Below, in pieces: positions 1-4,926 of a stretch of 6,104 bases of DNA. Source of the stretch: Terrimonas_A sp036262095 (lineage in GTDB: Bacteria > Bacteroidota > Bacteroidia > Chitinophagales > Chitinophagaceae); the NCBI GenBank assembly GCA_036262095.1, contig DATAJQ010000026.1, positions 1 through 6,104 of the forward strand. Direction: 5' to 3'. Numbering within the stretch: the stretch's first letter is position 1; every line of letters starts with the position of its first letter. The notes under the pieces are model-generated. The model saw nothing but the letters and a program-made list of their open reading frames with translations. It was not told the origin of the DNA and did not search any database. The position numbers and the translations under genes were made by a program.

Positions 1-500
1 GCGAGTAATGAAATGATCGTAATATCCAGATCGGTGAAGTCGTAGGAATGCTGATTTTTTATCAGGTCGGCCAGATGTTTTGGATAATGTTGCTGATTAT
101 GGGATATTTTTTCAAATGCGATCTGTAATTCTTTTGCATCATTTCGCGCCTTGCGTACATACCCATCGATGAATTGATTTTTAAACAGGGAATCGATCAC
201 CGCAGGTTTGTTTTCAGCGGAGAAGATCAGTACTTTTAGTTCTGGCTGCACTTCCCTCACCGCAGGGATCAACTTAGCTCCTCCGGAGATCTTTTGCGGC
301 TTGCCATCCGGTTCAAAATACAAGTCGCAGATCAGTAGATCATATGATTTTCCTGCTTTTTTCGCATTCGTAATCTTTATTAATGCATCGTCGCAATAAT
401 ACACGTAATCAACTTCTTCCACGCCGAGTATTTCCAGCGTCTTTTGAATGGAAATATTTGCGCTTTCCTGATCCTCAGCTATTAATACTTTCTTGATCAT
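1..500 (-). CDS. Response regulator, REC domain plus start of a LuxR-like helix-turn-helix (3' end cut by window)
   Basis: This is the output half of the two-component pair with the kinase at 475-2181. The visible 166 residues hold a complete receiver domain. It has acidic pocket residues E9 and D10 in VLIAEDQES, phospho-acceptor D59 in LLICDLYF, the switch Ser S94 in LIFSAE, and the conserved Lys K117 in GYVRKA. After a helical linker, FTDLDITIISLL (155-166) looks like the first helix of a NarL/LuxR-type DNA-binding domain, in a divergent form common in Bacteroidota. The rest lies beyond position 1. Phosphorylated D59 is expected to control DNA binding, but the target promoters are not visible. 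The ATG at 500-498 lies inside the end of the kinase gene, so the two share 26 bases in different frames and are probably translationally coupled. The receiver call is firm; the DNA-binding type is less so. Confidence 0.93.
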   Translation of the reverse strand, partial: MIKKVLIAEDQESANISIQKTLEILGVEEVDYVYYCDDALIKITNAKKAGKSYDLLICDLYFEPDGKPQKISGGAKLIPAVREVQPELKVLIFSAENKPAVIDSLFKNQFIDGYVRKARNDAKELQIAFEKISHNQQHYPKHLADLIKNQHSYDFTDLDITIISLL

Positions 501-2181
501 TGGATAAGATTGGAATAAGGATTTTGATCTCTGCACCGTTGGCAGTTTCCTTGGCGAAAGTAATTTGCCCGCCAATTTGATTTATACGGGTTCCCGTACT
601 TTTTAAACCATTTCCTTTTATGAAATTTGACGGAAACCCCTGACCATCGTCCTTATAGATCAATTCGAGATGGTTATTGGGTCTTGAAAAATGGATCACA
701 ACATGACGGGCTCCGCTATGCTTCTTCATGTTGACCATTAGTTCCTGTAATACTTGTTCAAGTTCTTTGACAATCATGGATGAAATTCCTTTCCACAATT
801 CTTCCTTGTTACCTACCACTGATATTTTGGTAGTGGGAGTAGCGAAAGAAGTTAGTGTCCGGCTTATCCGGGCAGGAGTATCGCCCTCTTTTTCAACCGG
901 CTCATAGGAAATATCTCTTGAGTGTTCATAGAGGTATTCGATCTTATCAAGTAAGACTACTTTATCGATGGTCTCTGCATGTTCGATCTCACTCATGACA
1001 CGGTAAAGTCCGTTTGCGACAGTATCGTGTATCTTTTGTGAGATTCTCAGTTGATTCTTTTGGATTGCCGCATGCGTTTCCAGTTTCATCTGCTGTCTTT
1101 TTTTACGGTAGCGCCAAAAGGCACCTCCTACGATCAATATAGCCATCAGTATGCTTCCATACACCAGAATCTTCTGACGCAGGATTTGCAATTCCTTTTG
1201 AGCATTATCTTTCTGTAAAACCAGATTCTCAGCTTTGCTTCTATCAGACTCATATCTTATCAGGGCAAACTGATTTTTTGCTGCGTTTTGGGTTGTTTGA
1301 ACGCTGTCGCTTAAATGTTGGTATTGGCTGAACAACCTTTTTGTTTCCTGAACAGAAGCGAGTGGTATCAATTTTCGAAGCGCTTCCAGGCGGTCATCTG
1401 CGCTGTTTGTTTTTTGCGCGATTGCATACATCTTTCTTGCATAATACAACGCAGAGTCAGCATTATTCAACCGGTAGTAATCAAAAAGATGATTATAGCT
1501 GGCCGTAACACCAATATCGTCTTTTTCCCGTATGCGGATGCTTAAGGCGTTATAAAGATCCGGGAGAGGATTGAAGTTTCGATCTACTTCCCATTTTAAG
1601 CTGGCCAGGTTTGTTATTCTTCTTGCCAGGGCTCTTCTATCTTCGTCCTGGCTTGCCTTAATAGAAAGAAAAGTGCGTAATGCTTCTTTATAGTCGCCCT
1701 TTTCCCGAAGTGCTACAGCAATGTTGTTCCGGTAAACATTTTGATAGTCTGAGCGCGGCTGGGCTTTTATCGCGCGATCATAATAACCGATGGCTGCGTC
1801 ATATTTCTTAAGGCCCACATTACTTCGTCCAAGGTTATTATAAAGAGAAGCCATGCAATCCCGTTGTAAGCTGTCTTCATTAAGAAGCTTAATGCCGGCA
1901 AGAGCGCTTTCCTGGACGCCAAAAAAATCGCCGGCTTCCTGTTGTATTTCGGCCATATAGCCATATGACAGCGCTATGAGAAAGCTGTCTTTTGAATTTT
2001 TAGTAACCTCATTGAAATAAATGAATGCAGAATCTGGTTTATTGGTAAAATAAAGAAAGTTTTCTCCTTTCTTAAAGTCTGCCGAAGTAGGATATTCCAC
2101 AGATTGAGGCGCTGGAGACTGGTTTTTTCTTACGCATGCACAAGCAATCAGTACTATCAATAATAGTAGATGAATTCTCAA
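475..2181 (-). CDS. Sensor histidine kinase with exported TPR domain (HisKA_3-like/HATPase_c)
   Basis: This 568-residue membrane sensor kinase is expected to autophosphorylate and pass phosphate to the response regulator encoded just downstream. Residues 1-16 are a hydrophobic export signal containing LIAC, a fair lipobox with Cys14. Residues about 35-290 are helical repeats of TPR type, for example LYNNLGRSNVGLKKYDAAIG at 113-132. A coiled coil (about 295-337) leads to one membrane helix (338-356) and a basic stop-transfer segment (RYRKKRQQ). The phospho-acceptor is H385 in RISQKIHDTVANGLY. The ATP-binding domain shows the N box around N484 (QELMVNMKKHS), the G1 box DDGQGF (511-516) and a second Gly-rich box GNGLKSTGTR (523-532). 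So the TPR region faces the periplasm and the catalytic part faces the cytoplasm. The start is TTG at 2181; the frame has a stop (TAG) about 30 bases upstream and no ATG between. The ligand is unknown. Confidence 0.93.
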   Translation of the reverse strand: MRIHLLLLIVLIACACVRKNQSPAPQSVEYPTSADFKKGENFLYFTNKPDSAFIYFNEVTKNSKDSFLIALSYGYMAEIQQEAGDFFGVQESALAGIKLLNEDSLQRDCMASLYNNLGRSNVGLKKYDAAIGYYDRAIKAQPRSDYQNVYRNNIAVALREKGDYKEALRTFLSIKASQDEDRRALARRITNLASLKWEVDRNFNPLPDLYNALSIRIREKDDIGVTASYNHLFDYYRLNNADSALYYARKMYAIAQKTNSADDRLEALRKLIPLASVQETKRLFSQYQHLSDSVQTTQNAAKNQFALIRYESDRSKAENLVLQKDNAQKELQILRQKILVYGSILMAILIVGGAFWRYRKKRQQMKLETHAAIQKNQLRISQKIHDTVANGLYRVMSEIEHAETIDKVVLLDKIEYLYEHSRDISYEPVEKEGDTPARISRTLTSFATPTTKISVVGNKEELWKGISSMIVKELEQVLQELMVNMKKHSGARHVVIHFSRPNNHLELIYKDDGQGFPSNFIKGNGLKSTGTRINQIGGQITFAKETANGAEIKILIPILSNDQESINS

Positions 2182-2203
2182 GGTTGAAGCTTTGGTTGGA
2201 GCG

Positions 2204-2234
2204 AAAATCTATAAATTTTCTGAAACTCAGCAAA
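2204..2234 (-). promoter_or_regulatory. Bacteroidota-type promoter for the sensor kinase
   Basis: On the minus strand TTTG (2234-2231) is followed by exactly 19 bases and then TAGATTTT (2211-2204). This matches the known Bacteroidota pattern TTTG-N19-TAnnTTTG except for the last G of the -7 box. It lies directly after the T-run of the upstream terminator and about 23 bases before the TTG start of the kinase, giving a very short leader. The position suggests the kinase and regulator have their own transcript, separate from the small gene upstream. Inferred by eye. Confidence 0.5.
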
Positions 2235-2240
2235 GTCATT

Positions 2241-2271
2241 AAAAAAGTGAGGCAGAAAATTCTGCCTCACT
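2241..2271 (-). terminator. Intrinsic terminator of the poly-proline peptide gene
   Basis: A perfect 12-bp inverted repeat (AGTGAGGCAGAA / TTCTGCCTCACT, 2246-2271) has a 2-base centre and is followed on the minus strand by six T (2246-2241, the first of which can pair in the stem). This is a textbook rho-independent terminator. It starts 14 bases after the stop codon of the small gene at 2286. On the plus strand the trailing sequence is CGCTTTTG and no gene ends there, so the minus direction is preferred. Confidence 0.85.
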
Positions 2272-2285
2272 CGCTTTTGAACACA

Positions 2286-2465
2286 TCAGGATCCTGGAGG
2301 GGGCGGAGGTGGAGGCGGTTTAGGCGGTGTGCCGCCGGAGTCGCCGTTTCCATCGTCATCCATGGTTGTTACGATTATGTGTTGCAGCGGGCAGTTTGTT
2401 TTGCCCGGTATATGGCTTGGGTTATGGCAAAGCAATGCCCAAACAAGGAGAATGAACCCTGTCAT
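2286..2465 (-). CDS. Small exported or membrane peptide with acidic-Gly linker and poly-proline tail
   Basis: The predicted peptide has 59 residues and no name I recognise. It starts with a hydrophobic segment (MTGFILLVWALLC, 1-13) that could be a short signal peptide or membrane anchor. A middle part has Cys13 and Cys25, then comes an acidic/Gly linker (DDDGNGDSGG, 36-45) and TPPKPPPPPPPPGS at the end. The eight consecutive prolines use all four Pro codons (CCA, CCT, CCC, CCG), so the run is not a simple DNA repeat and looks kept for its protein sequence. An A-rich leader precedes the ATG at 2465. An in-frame GTG at 2507 would add 14 residues, including a KFKK stretch that would make a better signal-peptide n-region, so the start is uncertain. 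A strong terminator follows the stop, supporting a real transcription unit. It lies just upstream of the TPR kinase, on the same strand. Confidence 0.6.
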   Translation of the reverse strand: MTGFILLVWALLCHNPSHIPGKTNCPLQHIIVTTMDDDGNGDSGGTPPKPPPPPPPPGS

Positions 2466-2500
2466 TTTTTTAAATTTTAAGTGTTGTGAATTAGCGGGCA

Positions 2501-2548
2501 GCAACACTGTGTTGCCGGGCGCTGTTAGCGAAGGCTGATGTTTCAGCC
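2501..2548. repeat. Three consecutive short hairpins upstream of the poly-proline gene
   Basis: Three perfect inverted repeats lie side by side: GCAACAC-T-GTGTTGC (2501-2515), CGCT-GTT-AGCG (2520-2530) and GGCTGA-TGTT-TCAGCC (2533-2548). On the minus strand they would fold in the leader of the small peptide mRNA, 36-83 bases before its ATG at 2465. They could be RNA leader structure or protein-binding dyads. No T-run follows any of them, so they are not ordinary terminators. Confidence 0.5.
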
Positions 2549-2679
2549 GGGGAAGTGGGAGTATGAATACGATCCGGTTTACCGCTTCCCTGGCCAGTTT
2601 GCCGGGATCATATTGTGTACTCCTTGCAGATCTTTTACGCCGTAGCTACTTAGCGTGAGTAAATCTGAGATTCAAAAAT

Positions 2680-2778
2680 ATGACGGGACAAACCATTGAC
2701 TTGCATAGGATTCCGGGAATTCCTATGATTCCGTTCGTTCCGGTAGGAATTCCGGAAAGCAGAAGCGGAATGGCATGA
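2680..2778 (+). CDS. Possible 32-residue peptide with Ile-Pro triplet repeats (doubtful)
   Basis: An ATG at 2680, preceded by an A-rich stretch, opens a frame of 32 codons ending in TGA (2776-2778). The peptide begins MTGQTIDLHR, then runs IPG-IPM-IPF-VPV-GIP (residues 11-25) and ends ESRSGMA. The three-residue Ile/Val-Pro period comes from a 9-base DNA period. No membrane segment, signal peptide or known domain is visible. It may be a real tiny gene, the remnant of a longer one, or a chance reading of a repeated DNA site. Frames this short are common by chance, so confidence is low. Confidence 0.22.
   Translation: MTGQTIDLHRIPGIPMIPFVPVGIPESRSGMA
2710..2755. repeat. 9-base periodic ATTCC repeat with overlapping inverted repeats
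   Basis: The core (A/G)TTCC recurs at exact 9-base steps (2710, 2719, 2728, 2737), and one more copy comes at 2749. The same stretch forms alternative dyads. GGAATTCCTA (2716-2725) pairs perfectly with TAGGAATTCC (2744-2753) across an 18-base loop. CATAGG-ATTCC (2704-2714) can pair instead with GGAATTCCTATG (2716-2727) with one bulged base. Related ATTCCG units occur at 2882-2887 and 2891-2896, just before the gene at 2900. This could be a multi-copy protein-binding site or a repeat-coded peptide. Confidence 0.55.
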
Positions 2779-2795
2779 AGAAGATTTTTTAGTAG

Positions 2796-2820
2796 CTTAA
2801 TTCTTAAGCTTGTGCACAAG
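2796..2820. promoter_or_regulatory. Two abutting palindromes, candidate operator
   Basis: CTTAA-TTC-TTAAG (2796-2808) is immediately followed by the perfect 12-bp palindrome CTTGTGCACAAG (2809-2820). They lie 80 bases before the ATG at 2900, just after a T-run (2785-2790). TAAGCTTG (2805-2812) within them differs by one base from the TAnnTTTG -7 box, but no -33 TTTG is at the right distance. A dimeric regulator site is the simplest reading; which protein would bind is unknown. Confidence 0.4.
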
Positions 2821-2837
2821 ATCATACCGCCGAACCA

Positions 2838-2930
2838 ATGAAACCTGAAGAGATCCGGGAAACTCCTGAACTATATTATTCATTCCGAAAATTCCGGTTA
2901 TGTATCAAGATTACCTGGACGCGATCATGA
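2838..2930 (+). other. Short frame overlapping the start of the 2900 gene: leader peptide or displaced N-terminus
   Basis: ATG at 2838 opens 30 codons and ends with TGA at 2928-2930, inside the next gene in another frame. Its first residues, MKPEEIRETPELYYS, are protein-like. After PELY the sequence would continue naturally into YQDYLDAIM of the gene at 2900 if 26 bases (2877-2902) were absent. That segment carries two ATTCCG units like those at 2710-2755. Either this is a short upstream frame coupled to the next gene, or an insertion has cut off the original N-terminus. Chance is also possible. Confidence 0.25.
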
Positions 2931-3814
2931 AATATTATGAGCAAAAGAAGCTCAACAATGAACTTTCATTGAGACTGTTGAATCCAACCCCGGGTAAAAT
3001 AAAAGACGAATGCGTAGCCGTATATCAGTCGAGGTTATTGGAAAGAGACCTGAAAATGCTGATATCTTTCATGGAGGTGCGTGAAGGAGCAGACATATTA
3101 AAAGCTATTAAAAAGGGAAGGGATAAGTTCAAGCCTCTGGATAATTATTTGAAAAATGCCACAGAAAAAACCGAGGACAGGAATATCGAACTACTGGGCT
3201 GGCTATTGGATTTTGAGCCAAGGCCGTATGATGACCGTTACGATTATAAAAAAGATGTTGCCCCCACAACGAAAAAGACATTGGCAAAACCTCCAGAAGA
3301 TCCAACAAAAGAGGGGGCATATGGCAAAGCTGTAAACCCCATCGGGCTTACAACCACAGCCATTCAACCTGAGCCGACAGACACTGCGCAAATTGGTCCA
3401 AAGCGGCCGGCCCTTATTAAAAAACTGGGATTCATCGCGGGAGGTTTGATCATTGCATCAGGATTAATTGCGGCCGTTATTTTCAATAACAAAGAGAATA
3501 AGGGCTGTATGATTTGGGTCGGAGACCATTATGAGCGGGTGTCCTGCGATTCGTCAGGGGGCATGGGACTGGTGTTGGGTTTAGATGCAAACAGTGTTCG
3601 TCATTTGCGCAGAATAACAAGGCCCGATACACTTACGGAAAAAGATATCGGCAGGGTATGGTATAGGAAAAGAGGGGCTGATAGTCTTGATTTTTATACA
3701 ACCGGAGGGAGAGATCCTGTAGATCCAAATCTGGACCTGAAGAGATTGACGGTTTATATTTTTGAGAAGTATTTGCGCAAGAAAAATCCAACAGATTCAA
3801 GCGGTGCCCGATAA
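2900..3814 (+). CDS. Single-pass membrane protein of unknown function
   Basis: This 304-residue protein belongs to a type I have seen among Bacteroidota hypothetical proteins, without an assigned function. Residues 1-115 form a helical cytoplasmic domain rich in charge (YYEQKKLNNELSLRLLNPTP near the start, and NIELLGWLLDFEPRPY at 95-110). A low-complexity Pro/Thr/Lys linker (about 116-170) leads to one membrane helix at 176-195. The C-terminal 105 residues should lie outside the cytoplasm and include GCMIWVGDHYERVSC, whose Cys203 and Cys216 could form a disulfide, then a charged tail. There is no N-terminal signal peptide, consistent with N-in/C-out topology. ATG 2900 is the first ATG after an in-frame TGA at 2867. 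The 101-base gap to the next gene makes operon membership uncertain. No enzymatic motif is visible. Confidence 0.85.
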   Translation: MYQDYLDAIMKYYEQKKLNNELSLRLLNPTPGKIKDECVAVYQSRLLERDLKMLISFMEVREGADILKAIKKGRDKFKPLDNYLKNATEKTEDRNIELLGWLLDFEPRPYDDRYDYKKDVAPTTKKTLAKPPEDPTKEGAYGKAVNPIGLTTTAIQPEPTDTAQIGPKRPALIKKLGFIAGGLIIASGLIAAVIFNNKENKGCMIWVGDHYERVSCDSSGGMGLVLGLDANSVRHLRRITRPDTLTEKDIGRVWYRKRGADSLDFYTTGGRDPVDPNLDLKRLTVYIFEKYLRKKNPTDSSGAR

Positions 3815-3915
3815 ATGTATTTGTTTGGATATAAATAATGGAGCCCTGGAACCACCTTAATCCCTGCTCCAATCCTTCATCTTATTTTTCACTTTAAATA
3901 TCTTACAAATCCACC

Positions 3916-4917
3916 ATGAGTAATTTCGACAAAATCGTACGCGCCAGCGTTGCCTCTTACAGGCGCTCCGTGAGGGCCACCAAAAAACAGTCTGCCAGGG
4001 AAACTGCCCGAAAATATCGCGAGCAAAAGAAACTGGAGGACATAGCAGATGCCGTCACTGCCGTTAATGAATACACGGATTACATAACCGTTTTAAAATC
4101 GGTGCATAAGGAAGCTGCTGACCCTGTTAACTGGGAAGAAATCCTGAATGACGTAGCACCTGCAGCACCCGAAAAAACATCCACCAATGAAGAAGCTGCA
4201 AAACGGAGGCTGTCAACCTATAAGCCTTCCGCGATCGATAAATTATTCGGCCTTTCGGGAAACAAGAAACGCAAGCTGGAAAAGGCTATAGAAATCGGTC
4301 GTGCCAACGACGAGCAGCAATATAAAGTGGTTGTAAAAAAATTTGAAGAAGATATTACAGAGTTTGAGTTTTTGCAAACGACCGCAAAAGGCATATTGAA
4401 TAAGGACGTCCAGGCTTATAGAGCGGCAATCGACTATTATGAACCTTTTAGTGAGATCTCTGAGTTAGGTTCAAAACTGGATATAGAGTTCCGCCAGGAA
4501 AATGGCACCCTCGATCTGTGCGTAAATGGACTGGATATCATTCCCGATTATGTTTTATCCCAAACATCAACCGGTAAGTTATCAAGAAAGAATATGCCTG
4601 CAGGAAGGTTCCAGGAGCTCTATCAGGACTATGTGTGCAGCGCTGTACTGAGAGTGGCAAGAGAAGTGTTGGCAGTTATTCCATTGAATTATGTAGTAGT
4701 GAATGCAAGCGGTACTTTGTTCGATTCTTCCACTGGTCATGAGGGCGAGCATACGCTGATCTCGGTAGTGATCACACCTGAGAAACTTGCATTATTAAAT
4801 TATGCTACACTAGACCCCTCTGACTCCATGAAGAACTTCCACCATAATATGAAGTTCGCCAAAACCGGAGGCTTTTCACCTGTTGAGAAAATCAATCCAC
4901 AAACACTCATCCTCTAA
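3916..4917 (+). CDS. Conserved-looking hypothetical protein, likely partner of the downstream GIY-YIG nuclease
   Basis: This 333-residue protein is soluble, with no signal peptide or membrane segment. I cannot name it. The N-terminus (1-65) is a basic amphipathic helical region (RRSVRATKKQSARETARKYR), followed by DPVNWEEILNDVAPAAPE (69-86), which looks like a short linear Trp motif in a flexible stretch. A charged helical section (about 115-185) follows. The C-terminal half (about 186-333) looks like a compact alpha/beta domain: strands LDIEF and LDLCVNGLDIIPDYVL, a helix QELYQDYVCSAVLRVAREVLAVIP (233-256), strands YVVVNAS and TLISVVI, and an ending with DPSDSMKNFHHNMKFAKTGGFSPVEKI (300-326). 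No catalytic motif is obvious to me. The basic N-terminus could bind nucleic acid (inference). The stop lies 9 bases before the nuclease start, so co-expression is very likely. The ATG at 3916 follows a short A/T-rich leader; no clear promoter was found. Confidence 0.88.
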   Translation: MSNFDKIVRASVASYRRSVRATKKQSARETARKYREQKKLEDIADAVTAVNEYTDYITVLKSVHKEAADPVNWEEILNDVAPAAPEKTSTNEEAAKRRLSTYKPSAIDKLFGLSGNKKRKLEKAIEIGRANDEQQYKVVVKKFEEDITEFEFLQTTAKGILNKDVQAYRAAIDYYEPFSEISELGSKLDIEFRQENGTLDLCVNGLDIIPDYVLSQTSTGKLSRKNMPAGRFQELYQDYVCSAVLRVAREVLAVIPLNYVVVNASGTLFDSSTGHEGEHTLISVVITPEKLALLNYATLDPSDSMKNFHHNMKFAKTGGFSPVEKINPQTLIL

Positions 4918-4926
4918 AATCATTTT

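Larger units (their letters stand above)
2466..2899. other. Divergent intergenic region, rich in dyads, no firm gene
   Basis: These 434 bases separate the minus-strand peptide/kinase units from the plus-strand genes and should hold promoters for both directions. They contain three adjacent hairpins (2501-2548), a 9-base periodic repeat with dyads (2710-2755), two abutting palindromes (2796-2820) and some very short reading frames. I could not find a full TTTG-N19-TAnnTTTG promoter in either direction; TATTTTTG on the minus strand (2680-2673) fits only a -7 box. I see no RNA gene or transposon end that I can name. Confidence 0.6.

Noticed and set aside
1315..1545. Plus-strand open frame inside the kinase gene.
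   Set aside because: It is antisense to well-supported kinase coding sequence and has no recognisable domain.
2136..2538. Plus-strand frames over the kinase start, terminator and poly-proline gene.
   Set aside because: They cross the terminator and mirror the Pro-rich coding region; no domain or leader supports them.
2286..2645. The minus-strand frame of the poly-proline gene is open for about 119 codons, up to a TAG near 2645.
   Set aside because: No ATG, GTG or TTG occurs upstream of GTG 2507, and the upstream part overlaps the hairpin cluster; the ATG at 2465 or the GTG at 2507 is more likely.
2538..2645. Plus-strand frame of 35 codons starting MFQPGKWEYEYDP.
   Set aside because: Protein-like at first sight, but the ATG lies inside a hairpin, there is no domain, and the length is within chance.
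2673..2692. Minus-strand TATTTTTG with TTTG nearby, as a promoter for the small peptide gene.
   Set aside because: The two boxes are only 8 bases apart instead of about 19, so only the -7 box fits.
3839..3871. Inverted repeat TGGAGC/GCTCCA between the membrane-protein gene and the 333-residue gene.
   Set aside because: Six base pairs with a 21-base loop and no good T-run is too weak to call a terminator.
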